From Pseudomonas fluorescens (GTDB taxonomy: Bacteria > Pseudomonadota > Gammaproteobacteria > Pseudomonadales > Pseudomonadaceae), in NCBI GenBank assembly GCA_902825215.1, contig LR782234.1, positions 1,922,001-1,986,000 on the forward strand: 64,000 nt of DNA. The letters run 5' to 3'. Under the pieces are notes generated by a model. That model saw nothing but the letters and a program-made list of their open reading frames with translations, was not told where the DNA came from and did no database searches. Position 1 is the first letter of the stretch; each line of letters starts with the position of its first letter. This document shows, piece by piece, positions 52,494 to 63,041 of this stretch. The translations under genes and the position numbers were made by a program.

Positions 52494-53447
52494 TTAACGG
52501 GTGCGAAGTCCGTCAATAAAACCGAGAATCGCCGAACCAAGTTCGGCAGCGAGCGGCAAATTCGGGTCCTTGTACGAGGCCAACTGCCGTTTCATGTCGT
52601 TGTGCACGATGCGCAGCACGTGGTTCATGCCTTCGATCACCACCAGTTGCGCATCCGGTTTGGCGGCCTTGAGCAGCTTCGCGTCTTCGGTGCCGACCTG
52701 AATGTCATTGCTGCCCTGAACGATCAGCGCGGGCATCTGCAACTGCGCAAAGGCTTTGGCGGGGTCCTGGCGGAACAGCGAAATCAGGTACGGCTGCACG
52801 CTGGGGCGGAAAATCACCTGCAACGGCTGCGGCACATTGTCATCGGTGCGCCCGGCCTTGAGGCTGTCGAGCAGTTCATTGCTGCGCAGCATCAGTGGCG
52901 GCGGCAGGCTGCGCGCCAGTTGTTCGCGGATCACCTGATCGACCGGTCGCGCGCTGCCGGACAGGGAAATCACCGCTGCCGCATCGAGTTTCGGCGCGGC
53001 GAGGCTGGCAATCAGCGCACCTTCGCTGTGACCGAGCACGATCAGCGGGCCGAAACGCGGGTCGGCCTTGAGCTTCTGCCCCCACGCCACGGCGTCCGCC
53101 GCGTAAGCCTCCACTGACAGATTGCGCTCGTCCGGCGTCGCGGCGAGGCTCGCGGCCACTCCGCGTTTGTCGTAACGCACGCTGGCAATATTGTGTTTGG
53201 CCAGCACCCAGGCCAAACGCTTGAGGCTATCGTTGCGCCCGCCGTCGGGGTTGTTGCCGTCACGATCGGTAGGACCAGAGCCAGAAATGATCAGGACAAC
53301 TGGCACCGGCTTGTCAGACTTCGGTAGCAGCAGTGAACCGAAAAGTTCGCCGCTGCCCGTAGTCAAACTCATTGGGCGTTGCAGGACCGTCGCTTGGGCA
53401 AAGCCCGTGAACAGGGTAAGACTCAAGATCAAAACTCGCAGCATCAT
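52494..53447 (-). CDS. Exported alpha/beta hydrolase
   Basis: A 317-residue hydrolase of the serine esterase/dipeptidyl-peptidase-like group. The start MMLRVLILSLTLFTGFAQA gives a signal peptide. SGSGPTDRDGNN forms the oxyanion region, the nucleophile elbow is VLGHSEGALIA, and the catalytic histidine lies in EGMNHVLR. The substrate is unknown; periplasmic localisation is likely. Confidence 0.85.
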   Translation of the reverse strand: MMLRVLILSLTLFTGFAQATVLQRPMSLTTGSGELFGSLLLPKSDKPVPVVLIISGSGPTDRDGNNPDGGRNDSLKRLAWVLAKHNIASVRYDKRGVAASLAATPDERNLSVEAYAADAVAWGQKLKADPRFGPLIVLGHSEGALIASLAAPKLDAAAVISLSGSARPVDQVIREQLARSLPPPLMLRSNELLDSLKAGRTDDNVPQPLQVIFRPSVQPYLISLFRQDPAKAFAQLQMPALIVQGSNDIQVGTEDAKLLKAAKPDAQLVVIEGMNHVLRIVHNDMKRQLASYKDPNLPLAAELGSAILGFIDGLRTR

Positions 53448-53577
53448 CACGCCATCATTCGCCAAGGTGCCGGTTGGACTCGCCAACACCGCCAAGGTTC
53501 GAGGATGAACTACTCGGTTAGCCTGCGTATACTGGCGCGCATCAAGAATTCGGGTTTGATTTCACGGAGCGTCCTGC

Positions 53578-54669
53578 ATGTCCGGCAATACCTACGGCAA
53601 GTTGTTCACTGTCACCACCGCTGGCGAAAGCCATGGTCCGGCGTTGGTCGCCATTGTCGACGGCTGCCCGCCGGGCCTGGAGATTTCCCTGGAAGATCTG
53701 CAGCGCGACCTCGATCGCCGCAAGCCGGGCACCAGCCGCCACACCACCCAGCGCCAGGAAGCCGATGAAGTCGAAATCCTCTCGGGCGTGTTCGAAGGAC
53801 GCACCACCGGTTGCTCGATCGGCCTGTTGATCCGCAACACCGACCAGAAGTCCAAGGACTACTCGGCGATCAAGGATCTGTTCCGCCCGGCCCACGCCGA
53901 CTACACCTACCATCACAAATACGGCGAGCGCGACTATCGCGGCGGCGGTCGCAGCTCGGCGCGGGAAACCGCCATGCGCGTGGCGGCCGGGGCCATTGCG
54001 AAGAAATACCTGGCCAGCCAGGGCATCGTCATCCGTGGCTACATGAGCCAGCTCGGCCCGATCGAAATCCCGTTCAAGACCTGGGATTCGGTGGAAGAGA
54101 ACGCCTTTTTCAGCCCTGACCCGGACAAGGTGCCGGAGCTGGAAGCCTACATGGACCAGTTGCGTCGCGATCAGGATTCGGTCGGGGCGAAGATCACCGT
54201 GGTCGCCGAAGGTGTGATGCCCGGCCTGGGCGAGCCGATTTTCGACCGTCTCGACGCCGAACTGGCCCACGCGCTGATGAGCATCAACGCGGTGAAAGGC
54301 GTGGAAATCGGCGCCGGTTTCGCCTCGGTGGCCCAGCGCGGCACCGAGCACCGCGATGAAATGACTCCTGAAGGTTTTCTCAGCAACAACGCCGGCGGCA
54401 TTCTCGGTGGTATCTCATCCGGTCAGCCGATCGTCGCTCATCTGGCGTTGAAGCCGACGTCGAGCATCACCACCCCGGGCCGTTCGATCGACATTCACGG
54501 CAACCCGGTCGACGTAATCACCAAGGGCCGCCACGACCCGTGCGTCGGCATCCGTGCCACGCCGATTGCCGAGGCAATGATGGCAATCGTGCTGATGGAC
54601 CACCTGTTGCGTCACCGTGGGCAGAACGCCGATGTACGCGTGAGCACGCCGGTGCTGGGCCAGCTCTGA
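53578..54669 (+). CDS. aroC: Chorismate synthase
   Basis: A 363-residue flavin-dependent enzyme of the shikimate route. It starts [24 protein letters not shown] and has [25 protein letters not shown] and [18 protein letters not shown]. The length is standard. It is followed after 34 bases by the MFS gene. Confidence 0.98.
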   Translation: MSGNTYGKLFTVTTAGESHGPALVAIVDGCPPGLEISLEDLQRDLDRRKPGTSRHTTQRQEADEVEILSGVFEGRTTGCSIGLLIRNTDQKSKDYSAIKDLFRPAHADYTYHHKYGERDYRGGGRSSARETAMRVAAGAIAKKYLASQGIVIRGYMSQLGPIEIPFKTWDSVEENAFFSPDPDKVPELEAYMDQLRRDQDSVGAKITVVAEGVMPGLGEPIFDRLDAELAHALMSINAVKGVEIGAGFASVAQRGTEHRDEMTPEGFLSNNAGGILGGISSGQPIVAHLALKPTSSITTPGRSIDIHGNPVDVITKGRHDPCVGIRATPIAEAMMAIVLMDHLLRHRGQNADVRVSTPVLGQL

Positions 54670-54703
54670 TGGCTGCGCTCAAAGCCGTCGCGGCATAACC
54701 GGC

Positions 54704-55849
54704 GTGGCGGCGCTTCCGTACTGGCGGCTGTCCAGTTTCTATCTGTTCTATTTCGCCTTGCTCGGTTCGACGGCGCCGTTTCTGGCGCTGTACTTCGATC
54801 ATCTCGGCTTCAGCGCGGCGCGCATCGGCGAGCTGGTGGCGATCCCGATGTTGATGCGCTGCGTGGCGCCGAACATCTGGGGCTGGCTCGGTGACTACAC
54901 CGGCAGGCGTCTGGCCATCGTGCGCTTTGGCGCGGTATGCACGCTGCTGACCTTTTCGCTGATTTTCGTCAGCAAGAGCTACGCGTGGCTGGCGATGGTC
55001 ATGGCCCTGCATGCGTTTTTCTGGCACGCGGTGCTGCCACAATTTGAAGTCATCACCCTGGCGCACTTGCAGGGTCAGACTTCGCGCTACAGCCAGATTC
55101 GCCTGTGGGGCTCGATCGGTTTCATCATCACCGTGGTCGCGCTGGGCCGGCTGTTCGAATGGCTGAGCCTGGATATCTACCCGGCGGCGCTGGTGCTGAT
55201 CATGGCCGGCATCGTACTCAGCAGCCTGTGGGTGCCCAATGCGCAGCCGCCACAAGGCAACCGGGCGAGCGGCGAGGGCTTTCTCAAGCAGTTGCGCAAT
55301 CCTGGCGTGCTGGCGTTTTATGGTTGCGTGGCGCTGATGCAGATGAGCCACGGCCCGTATTACACCTTTCTGACCTTGCACCTTGAGCGACTCGGTTACA
55401 GCCGCGGCGTGATCGGCATGCTGTGGGCAGTGGGGGTGGTGGCCGAGGTGCTGATGTTCATGGCCATGAGCCGGATTCTGGCGCGGTTTTCCCTGCGTCG
55501 GGTGCTGATGGCGAGTTTTCTATTGGCGGCGCTGCGTTGGGTACTGCTGGGCACGTTCGCCGAATTTCTCTGGGTGCTGCTGTTCGCCCAAGTGCTGCAC
55601 GCGGCGACTTTCGGCAGCTTTCACGCCGCTGCCATCGCGTTCGTGCAACGTAGCTTCGGCGCACGTCAACAGGGCCAGAGCCAGGCGCTGTATGCGGCGC
55701 TGGCCGGCACCGGTGGTGCGCTCGGCGCGCTGTATTCCGGCTACAGCTGGAATGCCCTTGGCGCGACATTGACGTTCAGTATTGCCAGTCTCGCGGCGCT
55801 CGCCGCGGCCGTTATCATTGCCACACGCATGCAAGAGGACAGGCCATGA
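54704..55849 (+). CDS. MFS transporter, HcaT/PPP family, coupled to mtnBDC
   Basis: A 381-residue inner membrane carrier with 12 helices, phenylpropionate-permease (HcaT) branch. The start is GTG. Phrases: YLFYFALLGSTAPFLALYFDHLGFSAA at the first helices and SRILARFSLRR in the loop after the second half starts. Its stop overlaps the mtnB start by four bases (ATGA), so it is translationally coupled to methionine salvage. This suggests, but does not show, uptake of a methylthio compound such as methylthioadenosine or methylthioribose. Confidence 0.88.
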   Translation: MAALPYWRLSSFYLFYFALLGSTAPFLALYFDHLGFSAARIGELVAIPMLMRCVAPNIWGWLGDYTGRRLAIVRFGAVCTLLTFSLIFVSKSYAWLAMVMALHAFFWHAVLPQFEVITLAHLQGQTSRYSQIRLWGSIGFIITVVALGRLFEWLSLDIYPAALVLIMAGIVLSSLWVPNAQPPQGNRASGEGFLKQLRNPGVLAFYGCVALMQMSHGPYYTFLTLHLERLGYSRGVIGMLWAVGVVAEVLMFMAMSRILARFSLRRVLMASFLLAALRWVLLGTFAEFLWVLLFAQVLHAATFGSFHAAAIAFVQRSFGARQQGQSQALYAALAGTGGALGALYSGYSWNALGATLTFSIASLAALAAAVIIATRMQEDRP

Positions 55850-56472
55850 GCCTTACCCGTGAACAACTCGCTCAGCAAATCGTCGACGCCGGGCGCTTCC
55901 TCTATGGTCGCGGCTGGTCGCCGGCCACCAGCAGCAACTACTCGACTCGCCTGTCGCCGAGCCAAGCGCTGCTGACCGTGTCGGGCAAGCACAAGGGCCA
56001 GTTGGGCCTGGACGATGTGCTCGCCACCGATCTCTCCGGCAACAGTCTGGAACCGGGCAAAAAGCCCTCCGCCGAAACCCTGCTGCACACCCAGCTTTAT
56101 AACTGGCGCGCGGAAATCGGCGCGGTGCTGCACACCCATTCGGTGAATGCCACCGTGCTGTCGCGGCTGACGCCGGACGACTTTATTGAATTCGAAGACT
56201 ACGAACTGCAAAAGGCCTTCAGCGGCATCTCGACCCACGAATCCCGGGTATGTGTGCCGATTTTCGACAATGATCAGGACATTGCGCGCCTCGCCGCCAA
56301 GGTGCAGCCTTGGCTCGACGCCCATCCCGATTGCGTCGGCTACCTGATCCGCGGCCACGGCCTCTACACCTGGGGCGCGCAGATGAGCGACGCACTGCGG
56401 CAGATCGAGGCCTTTGAATTTCTGTTTGAATGCGAGTTGAAGACCCGCAGCGTCATGAACCGTCAGGGCTGA
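55846..56472 (+). CDS. mtnB: Methylthioribulose-1-phosphate dehydratase
   Basis: A 208-residue class II aldolase-fold zinc enzyme that dehydrates methylthioribulose 1-phosphate. GAVLHTHSVNATV carries zinc histidines and GYLIRGHGLYTWG the third. It is first of the mtnB-mtnD-mtnC order and overlaps the MFS stop by four bases. Confidence 0.95.
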   Translation: MSLTREQLAQQIVDAGRFLYGRGWSPATSSNYSTRLSPSQALLTVSGKHKGQLGLDDVLATDLSGNSLEPGKKPSAETLLHTQLYNWRAEIGAVLHTHSVNATVLSRLTPDDFIEFEDYELQKAFSGISTHESRVCVPIFDNDQDIARLAAKVQPWLDAHPDCVGYLIRGHGLYTWGAQMSDALRQIEAFEFLFECELKTRSVMNRQG

Positions 56473-56564
56473 CTGCACCGCAAGCCGCCCGTTTGCCTGT
56501 TAAAACGCACTGCCCGACCGGTCTGCAAGAGCCGGACGGCAAGGCCGATACCGAGGAATTGCCC

Positions 56565-57110
56565 ATGAGCAGCCTGTCCGTTTACCACGTTTCCAGCCCT
56601 GAGATTCCCAACAAGGTGCTGACCCATTTCGAAGACATCGCCTCGACGCTGGCCGAGCAGGGCGTGCGCTTCGACCGCTGGCAAGCCGCGGCGAAGATTC
56701 AGCCCGGCGCCACCCAGGAAGAAGTGATCAGCGCTTATAAAGAGCAGATCGACAAATTGATGACCGAGCGCGGTTACATCACCGTCGATGTGATCAGCCT
56801 CAACAGCGATCACCCGCAAAAAGCCGAATTGCGCGCCAGGTTCCTTGAAGAACATCGGCACGGCGAAGACGAAGTCAGATTTTTCGTCGCTGGCCGTGGC
56901 TTGTTTACCCTGCACATCGACGATTACGTTTATGCCGTGCTTTGCGAGAAGAACGACCTGATCTCGGTTCCGGCGGGCACCAAGCACTGGTTCGACATGG
57001 GCGAGCATCCGCATTTCGTGGCGATCCGTCTGTTCAACAACCCGGAAGGCTGGGTTGCCAATTTCACCGGCGAAGACATCGCCGGCCGTTTCCCGCGTCT
57101 GGAGGACTGA
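56565..57110 (+). CDS. mtnD: Acireductone dioxygenase
   Basis: A 181-residue cupin that cleaves the acireductone with oxygen to keto-methylthiobutyrate and formate (or CO and methylthiopropionate, depending on the metal). The metal site is [11 protein letters not shown] with a later histidine in [11 protein letters not shown]. The ATG at 56565 is chosen; upstream residues belong to the mtnB overlap. Confidence 0.95.
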   Translation: MSSLSVYHVSSPEIPNKVLTHFEDIASTLAEQGVRFDRWQAAAKIQPGATQEEVISAYKEQIDKLMTERGYITVDVISLNSDHPQKAELRARFLEEHRHGEDEVRFFVAGRGLFTLHIDDYVYAVLCEKNDLISVPAGTKHWFDMGEHPHFVAIRLFNNPEGWVANFTGEDIAGRFPRLED

Positions 57111-57114
57111 GCCC

Positions 57115-57798
57115 GTGTCGATCAAAGCCATCCTCACCGATATCGAAGGCACCACCAGCGCGGTCAGTTTCGTGTTCGACGTGCTGTTTCCGTATGCGGC
57201 CAAACATCTGCCGGACTTTGTGCGCCAGAACGCCGAGCGTGCCGATGTCGCTGAACAGCTTGATGCCGTGCGCCGTGACAGCAACGAGCAGAATGCGAAC
57301 ATTGAACGGGTTGTTGAAATCCTCCTCGGCTGGATCGCCGAAGACCGCAAATCCACGCCGCTCAAGGCCTTGCAGGGCATGGTCTGGGCCGAGGGGTATC
57401 ACGCCGGGCAGTTGAAGGGGCATGTTTACGCGGATGCCGTTGAAGCTCTGCAACGTTGGCATCAGGCCGGTTATCAACTGTTTGTGTACTCGTCCGGTTC
57501 GATTCAGGCGCAGAAGCTGATTTTCGGTTGCTCGGAGGCGGGGGATCTGACGCCGCTGTTCAGCGGCTACTTCGACACCACCTCGGGCGGCAAGCGCGAG
57601 GCGCAGTCTTACACCAATATCCAGCAAGCGCTGGGCGTGGCGCCGGAGGAGATTCTGTTTCTTTCGGACATCGTCGAAGAACTGGACGCTGCGCAAGCTG
57701 CCGGCCTGCAAACCTGCGGTTTGGCGCGTGAGGGCGGGGGGCTGGGGAGCCACATCACGGTCGACAGCTTCACCGGTATCGAACCGGAAGCCTTCTGA
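57115..57798 (+). CDS. mtnC: Enolase-phosphatase E1
   Basis: A 227-residue HAD enzyme that enolises and dephosphorylates diketo-methylthiopentyl phosphate. The HAD motif is [12 protein letters not shown] (DxE in place of DxD, usual for E1), and [13 protein letters not shown] and [12 protein letters not shown] are motifs II and IV. The start is GTG at 57115, four bases after the mtnD stop. Confidence 0.94.
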   Translation: MSIKAILTDIEGTTSAVSFVFDVLFPYAAKHLPDFVRQNAERADVAEQLDAVRRDSNEQNANIERVVEILLGWIAEDRKSTPLKALQGMVWAEGYHAGQLKGHVYADAVEALQRWHQAGYQLFVYSSGSIQAQKLIFGCSEAGDLTPLFSGYFDTTSGGKREAQSYTNIQQALGVAPEEILFLSDIVEELDAAQAAGLQTCGLAREGGGLGSHITVDSFTGIEPEAF

Positions 57799-57862
57799 TC
57801 TTGCAGTGAAAGGAAAATGTGAGAGCTTGCTCGCGCAATGGTTTCTCACCGGACAAAAACAA

Positions 57863-57902
57863 ACAGGCCGTGAAGCGCATGCTCCACGGCCTGTTTTGTT
57901 TA
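57863..57902. terminator. Bidirectional terminator after mtnC
   Basis: Ten-base stem ACAGGCCGTG/CACGGCCTGT (57863-57872 with 57885-57894) with TTTTGTTT after it; between convergent mtnC and the DUF3509-like gene. Confidence 0.88.
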
Positions 57903-57909
57903 AAGCGAA

Positions 57910-58188
57910 TTACAGCGAGTGATACGTCGGCAGAGCAAAACGCTGCTGGCTCTGCAGCATTGCAATTTGCGGCAGCTCACTGGCTTGTTCGGCCAGGTCA
58001 CGACGGATTGCGCTGATCGCCCACGACAGTTGGTCGCCAGCGTGCAGTTGCTGATACGAGAGTGCGCGTTTGAAGACTTTGCCGTCGCTGCTACGCAGAG
58101 TGAGCAGGATGCCACCGTCAGGACGTGGGGCAGTGCTGACTTCGTAGTTGGAGAACAGCGATGTAAATTTTTCTTGAATCAGGCTCAT
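57910..58188 (-). CDS. DUF3509-type small protein
   Basis: A 92-residue protein starting MSLIQEKFTSLFSNYEV. The pattern TLRSSDGKVFKRALSYQQL and the small size fit the Pseudomonas family DUF3509 (from memory). No membrane segment or signal. Function unknown. Confidence 0.65.
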   Translation of the reverse strand: MSLIQEKFTSLFSNYEVSTAPRPDGGILLTLRSSDGKVFKRALSYQQLHAGDQLSWAISAIRRDLAEQASELPQIAMLQSQQRFALPTYHSL

Positions 58189-58571
58189 GTCATCAGCTCC
58201 GTATGTACTTGAATGGCAAGCATGCATAGGAGGTTGCAGCGATTGTGCCAGCATTTATCTTTTTAAAAATTGTTTAAAAACAATAACTTAAAACAATCTG
58301 TATTTTGGCCTGTCGTGCAAACTGCATGAATGGCCATCGTGCATCCTGCATTTTGCGGGATTATTCCTGGCACCATGGAACCAAATGCCTGCGTGAAGAT
58401 CCTCGCTGTGGCCGCGTGCCCGGCGGATACAAAACATTGCAAAAACCGCGTGTACAGCCCGCGAAGCCCTGACGTATTTTCAAGCTCGACCCGCGTTCGA
58501 ATGCGCCGGTTGCTTCAAGCCAAGCCCGACAATAAAAACATCGGCCAGCCAAGGTCGAACGGGGAGCTTCC
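58189..58571. other. Gap between DUF3509-type gene and acyl-CoA synthetase
   Basis: About 380 bases. 58255-58310 is unusually A+T-rich (TTTTTAAAAATTG, AAAACAATAAC) and may hold promoters for both genes. No other feature is seen. Confidence 0.5.
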
Positions 58572-60410
58572 ATGCGTCACGCGCCAAGCGACACGATTAC
58601 CTGGGGCATGATGCTCCGCAAGCTGCCGATGATTGCCAAAGCCATCCCGCGGGTGGTCAAGGGCATGAAGGTGGCCAACGTCACGGACCCGACGCAAACC
58701 TGTGGTCTTGGCTGGACGTTCGAACAAGCGACGCTGCGCAACCCCGACGGCCCGGCGCTAATGCAGGGCGATGTGCGGCTGACGTACGCGCAGGTCAATC
58801 AATGGGCCAATCGCATCGCGCACTACCTGAACGGGCAGGGCATCGGTAAGGGCGACGTAATTGCGGTGTTCATCGAGAACCGCCCGGAATTGCTGATTAC
58901 CATTCTGGCGCTGGCCAAGGTCGGCGCGGTCAGTGCCTTGCTCAATACCGCACAGACCCGCGATACGCTGATTCACAGTATCAACCTGGTCGCTCCGGTG
59001 GCGATCGTGGTCGGCGAAGAGTTGCTGCCAGCCTTTGCCGCCGTCCGCGAGCACGTGTCGATTGGCGCGCAACGCACCTGGTTCGTGGCCGATCAGGACA
59101 CCTACAGCCATCCGGGCATCGCGCCCGAAGGCTACATAAACCTGATCAGCGCCAGCGCCGATGCCAGCAGCGACAATCCGCCGAGCAGCCAGCAAATCTT
59201 CTGCAACGATCCGTGTTTCTACATCTACACCTCTGGCACCACCGGCCTGCCCAAGGCCGGGGTATTCAAGCATGGGCGCTGGATGCGCAGCTCCGCGAGT
59301 TTCGGCATGATCGCCCTCGACGTGAGCCCTGACGACGTCATCTATTGCACCTTGCCGCTGTACCACGCCACCGGTCTGTGCGTGTGTTGGGGCTCGGCGG
59401 TCAACGGCGCAGCGGGCTTTGCGATCCGGCGCAAATTCAGCGCCAGTCAGTTCTGGAGCGACGTGCGCCGCTACCGTGCGACCACGATCGGCTACGTCGG
59501 CGAGTTGTGTCGCTATCTGGTCGATCAACCGCCCAATGCCGACGACAGTCGCCACGATGTGCGCAAGATGATCGGCAATGGCTTGCGCCCCGGGGCCTGG
59601 GCCGAGTTCAAGGGCCGTTTCGCGGTCGAACACATTTGCGAGTTGTACGCAGCGAGCGACGGCAATATCGGTTTCACCAACGTGCTCAACTTCGACAACA
59701 CCATCGGTTTCTCGCTGATGGCCTGGGAGTTGGTGGCCTACGATCACGACACTGGCGAGCCGCTGCGCAGCGCCGATGGTTTCATGCGCAAGGTCGGCAA
59801 GGGCGAGGAGGGCCTGCTGCTGGCAAGGATCGACGAAAAAGCCCCGCTGGACGGCTACACCGACCCGCAGAAAACCGCCCAGGTCGTGCTGCAAGACGTT
59901 TTCACCAAGGGTGACCGTTATTTCAACACCGGCGATCTGCTGCGCAATATCGGTTTCGGTCATGCGCAGTTTGTCGATCGCCTCGGCGACACTTATCGCT
60001 GGAAGGGCGAGAACGTCTCGACCACCGAAGTCGAAAACCTGTTGCTGCTGCACCCGCACATCTCCGAGGCGGTGGCCTATGGCGTGGAGATCCACAACAC
60101 CAACGGCCGTGCCGGAATGGCGGCCATCACCCCGGCGGAATCCCTGGCGACGCTGGATTTCGCTGAGCTGCTGGCCTTCGCCCGCGAGCGCCTGCCGTCC
60201 TATGCGGTGCCGTTGTTCCTGCGGGTCAAGGTGAAAATGGAAACCACCGGCACCTTCAAATACCAGAAAACCCGTTTAAAAAATGAAGCTTTCGACCCCG
60301 GCCAGACGGGAGGCGACCCGATTTATGCGTGGCTGCCTGGCACACAGACGTATAGCCGCGTCACCGAGCAGGTGCTGGCGGAAATCCTCGAAGGCAAACA
60401 CCGATATTGA
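58572..60410 (+). CDS. Long-chain acyl-CoA synthetase (FATP-like)
   Basis: A 612-residue AMP-forming ligase. The P-loop is YIYTSGTTGLPKAG; the adenylate motif includes GYVGELCRYL and the hinge GDTYRWKGENVSTTEVE, with the C-terminal lysine in GTFKYQKTRLK. The N-terminal part and the phrase QVNQWANRIAHYL match the very-long-chain/FATP group more than FadD1/2. It activates long-chain fatty acids for uptake or degradation. Confidence 0.9.
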   Translation: MRHAPSDTITWGMMLRKLPMIAKAIPRVVKGMKVANVTDPTQTCGLGWTFEQATLRNPDGPALMQGDVRLTYAQVNQWANRIAHYLNGQGIGKGDVIAVFIENRPELLITILALAKVGAVSALLNTAQTRDTLIHSINLVAPVAIVVGEELLPAFAAVREHVSIGAQRTWFVADQDTYSHPGIAPEGYINLISASADASSDNPPSSQQIFCNDPCFYIYTSGTTGLPKAGVFKHGRWMRSSASFGMIALDVSPDDVIYCTLPLYHATGLCVCWGSAVNGAAGFAIRRKFSASQFWSDVRRYRATTIGYVGELCRYLVDQPPNADDSRHDVRKMIGNGLRPGAWAEFKGRFAVEHICELYAASDGNIGFTNVLNFDNTIGFSLMAWELVAYDHDTGEPLRSADGFMRKVGKGEEGLLLARIDEKAPLDGYTDPQKTAQVVLQDVFTKGDRYFNTGDLLRNIGFGHAQFVDRLGDTYRWKGENVSTTEVENLLLLHPHISEAVAYGVEIHNTNGRAGMAAITPAESLATLDFAELLAFARERLPSYAVPLFLRVKVKMETTGTFKYQKTRLKNEAFDPGQTGGDPIYAWLPGTQTYSRVTEQVLAEILEGKHRY

Positions 60411-60506
60411 TTTCAGCTATGGCGGCGCTGTGGAAAAAGAGGGTGACAGTTTTCGTCTGCCTCGGGAAACTGTCGGCTTTCCGATTGACCGAAGTGGAGT
60501 TGCCCC

Positions 60507-61025
60507 ATGTCCGACCAAAGCCGCCAGATGACCCCGGAAGAAGCTGCCGAATTCACCGAGCAGGTCTTCAACAAGGCGCGTGACGGTGATGCCGAAATGC
60601 TTGATCGTTTGGTGACGGCCGGTTTGCCGGTGAACCTGAAAAACAGCAAGGGCGACACTTTGCTGATGCTCGCCAGCTACTACGGCCATGTCGATGCCGT
60701 GAACGTGCTGCTCAAACACAAAGCTGATCCGGAAATGCGCAATGGCAACGGCCAGAGCCCGATCGCCGGCGCCGCGTTCAAAGGCGATCTGCCGGTGGTC
60801 AAAGCGTTGGTGGAGGCGGGTGCCGAGATCGAAGGGTCGTCCTTTGATGGCCGTACCGCATTGATGATGGCGGCGATGTTCAATCGCGTGGAAATCGTCG
60901 ATTACCTGATCAGCAAGGGCGCCGATCCGCAGGCCAAGGATGCCAATGGCGTCACTGCGCTGGACGCTGCACGCACCATGGGCGCGGTCGACACCACCGC
61001 GCAACTCGAGAAGCTGTTGGGCTGA
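60507..61025 (+). CDS. Ankyrin repeat protein
   Basis: A 172-residue cytoplasmic protein with about four ankyrin repeats (from about residue 40: GDTLLMLASYYGHVDAVNVLL, GQSPIAGAAFKGDLPVVKALV, GRTALMMAAMFNRVEIVDYLI, GVTALDAARTMG). It probably binds another protein; the partner is unknown. The gene lies 97 bases after the synthetase. Confidence 0.9.
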   Translation: MSDQSRQMTPEEAAEFTEQVFNKARDGDAEMLDRLVTAGLPVNLKNSKGDTLLMLASYYGHVDAVNVLLKHKADPEMRNGNGQSPIAGAAFKGDLPVVKALVEAGAEIEGSSFDGRTALMMAAMFNRVEIVDYLISKGADPQAKDANGVTALDAARTMGAVDTTAQLEKLLG

Positions 61026-61111
61026 AATCCGCCCTCACGGACTGTGGCGAAGCAGAGAATGCGCTATCCTTCGCGCCCTTGAAATCTCCCTTCGCCACAG
61101 GATCCGCCCTC

Positions 61112-61642
61112 ATGAAAGCTGCACTCGTCGAACTCATCAGCAAAATCAGCTCCGGCTGCATGGGCGAGGACGAGATCCTGAAAGTGGCTGACGAAGCGGC
61201 GCAAGCCTACGCCGATGCCGACGCCTTTCTGACCGCCAACCCGGACATCAACTACGACGACACCTTCCCGATTCCTTTGGGCGAGTGGGTGGTGGTTGGC
61301 AGCCTGCCCGAAACCGTGTTGTTCCAGGCTGACACCTACGTTGACCTGTTCGCACAAATCGTCGCCTCGTTCGGCCCCGGCGTGGATTTCAATCTCAAGC
61401 CCAAGCAACTGGCCAAGACCGAAGCCTTGACCGCGCTCAATCGCATTCAGGTGCAGATGAGCAGCCTGAACAAGGAAAATGGCGGTTACACGCTGATGAA
61501 CTTCAGCCAGTTGCTCGACGACGAACTGCAAATGGTGCTGGTCTACGGCAACGACGTGCCGCGTGTACTGGAGCTGTGCGCCGAAGTCGGCATCAGCGCT
61601 GCACCGGCACTCGAAGCGTTGAAGGTCGCCGTTCACGTCTGA
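61112..61642 (+). CDS. Conserved protein of unknown function
   Basis: A 176-residue cytoplasmic protein starting MKAALVELISKISSG; a frame start 11 codons upstream is rejected. No motif is recognised. Acidic, with helix-rich C-terminal region (about 110-170). Confidence 0.75.
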   Translation: MKAALVELISKISSGCMGEDEILKVADEAAQAYADADAFLTANPDINYDDTFPIPLGEWVVVGSLPETVLFQADTYVDLFAQIVASFGPGVDFNLKPKQLAKTEALTALNRIQVQMSSLNKENGGYTLMNFSQLLDDELQMVLVYGNDVPRVLELCAEVGISAAPALEALKVAVHV

Positions 61643-61714
61643 TTCGCAATAAAACGGAACCCTGCGCCGGGCCGTCTATCCTAGAAGTGCATGCCACTAT
61701 TCTGGAGCGACATT

Positions 61715-61906
61715 ATGGGTTCCACGTTCAACGGTCTGATCGGCCTGATCATTCTTGCCCTCGACATCTGGGCCATCATCAATGTGCTGAAAAGCGGCGC
61801 GTCCACCGGAATGAAAATCGTCTGGGTGCTGCTGATCATCCTCCTGCCGGTGCTGGGCCTGATCATCTGGGCGATTGCCGGACCGCGGGGCAATGTGCGG
61901 GTCTGA
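61715..61906 (+). CDS. Small membrane protein, PLD nuclease N-terminal-like
   Basis: A 63-residue protein starting MGSTFNGLIGLIILALDIWAI. Two hydrophobic helices are joined by NVLKSGASTG, with LLPVLGLIIWAIAGPR at the end. The pattern matches the short PLDc_N family. It stands between the conserved protein gene and a REPIN. Confidence 0.75.
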   Translation: MGSTFNGLIGLIILALDIWAIINVLKSGASTGMKIVWVLLIILLPVLGLIIWAIAGPRGNVRV

Positions 61907-61932
61907 ATCTGGTTCACGATCAATACATCACC

Positions 61933-62019
61933 TGTGGGAGCTGGCTTGCCAGCGATGGGATCAACGCGGTGTCTCTGACGAACCGGGTTGGCCCCATCGC
62001 TGGCAAGCCAGCTCCCACA
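61933..62019. repeat. REPIN (GAGCTGGCTTGCCAGC type)
   Basis: Inverted REP pair between the small membrane protein gene and speE. Confidence 0.9.
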
Positions 62020-62144
62020 CGGTTATCTGTCCGGCTGAACAAGTGAGGTTCGACCTGTCATCTTCGGCAACGTAGAATGCGCGCCTTTCCCGGGCAATCG
62101 TCCCCCACGATTGGCGCCCGCGCATTTCATCGGAGCACTTGACC

Positions 62145-63020
62145 ATGACCGTCACCAAAACCAGCGAGTACCTGGAAACCCTATACGAAGGCTACGGCCA
62201 GCGTTTTCGCATGGAAAAACTGCTGCACGAAGTGCGCACCGAACACCAGCATCTGGTGATTTTCCAGAACCCGCGCATGGGCCGGGTGATGGCGCTGGAC
62301 GGCGTGATCCAGACCACCGAAGCCGACGAATTCATCTACCACGAAATGCTCACCCATGTGCCGATCCTCGCCCACGGCAGCGCCAAGCGTGTGCTGATCA
62401 TTGGTGGCGGTGACGGCGGCATGCTGCGCGAAGTGACCAAGCACGCTGGCGTTGAACACATCACCATGGTCGAAATCGACGGCACCGTGGTCGACATGTG
62501 CAAAGAGTTTCTGCCGAACCATTCCGCCGGCGCCTACGACGATCCACGCCTGAACCTGGTGATCGACGACGGCATGCGTTTCGTCGCCACCACCACGGAA
62601 AAATTCGACGTGATCATCTCTGACTCCACCGACCCGATCGGCCCGGGCGAAGTGCTGTTTTCGGAGAACTTCTACCAGGCCTGCCACCGCTGCCTCAACG
62701 AGGGCGGCATTCTGGTCACGCAGAACGGCACACCGTTCATGCAGATCGACGAAGTGAAAACCACTGCCGGTCGCCTCAACAGCCTGTTCCCGGACTGGCA
62801 TTTCTATCAGGCGGCGGTGCCGACCTACATCGGCGGTTCGATGACCTTCGCGTGGGGCTCGACCAACCCGGCTTATCGCAAACTCAGCCGTGAAACCCTG
62901 CAACAGCGTTTCATCGGCAGTGGCATCGTCACCCGCTACTACAACCCGGAAATCCACATCGGCGCCTTCGCCTTGCCGCAATACGTGCTGCAGGCGATCA
63001 ACAAGCCGGGCAATAACTGA
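62145..63020 (+). CDS. speE: Spermidine synthase
   Basis: A 291-residue aminopropyltransferase that joins putrescine and decarboxylated [18 protein letters not shown] is the decarboxylated-SAM site; [15 protein letters not shown] and [15 protein letters not shown] are the usual motifs. GGAG lies nine bases before ATG 62145; a TTG two codons upstream is less likely. The by-product methylthioadenosine is recycled by MtnBCD, 5-6 kb upstream. Confidence 0.96.
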   Translation: MTVTKTSEYLETLYEGYGQRFRMEKLLHEVRTEHQHLVIFQNPRMGRVMALDGVIQTTEADEFIYHEMLTHVPILAHGSAKRVLIIGGGDGGMLREVTKHAGVEHITMVEIDGTVVDMCKEFLPNHSAGAYDDPRLNLVIDDGMRFVATTTEKFDVIISDSTDPIGPGEVLFSENFYQACHRCLNEGGILVTQNGTPFMQIDEVKTTAGRLNSLFPDWHFYQAAVPTYIGGSMTFAWGSTNPAYRKLSRETLQQRFIGSGIVTRYYNPEIHIGAFALPQYVLQAINKPGNN

Positions 63021-63041
63021 CACTCCCCCGCGACGTCCCTC

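Noticed and set aside
58758..60095. Long antisense frame opposite the acyl-CoA synthetase (445 codons)
   Set aside because: Shadow of third-position G+C bias; AMP-binding motifs prove the plus-strand gene.
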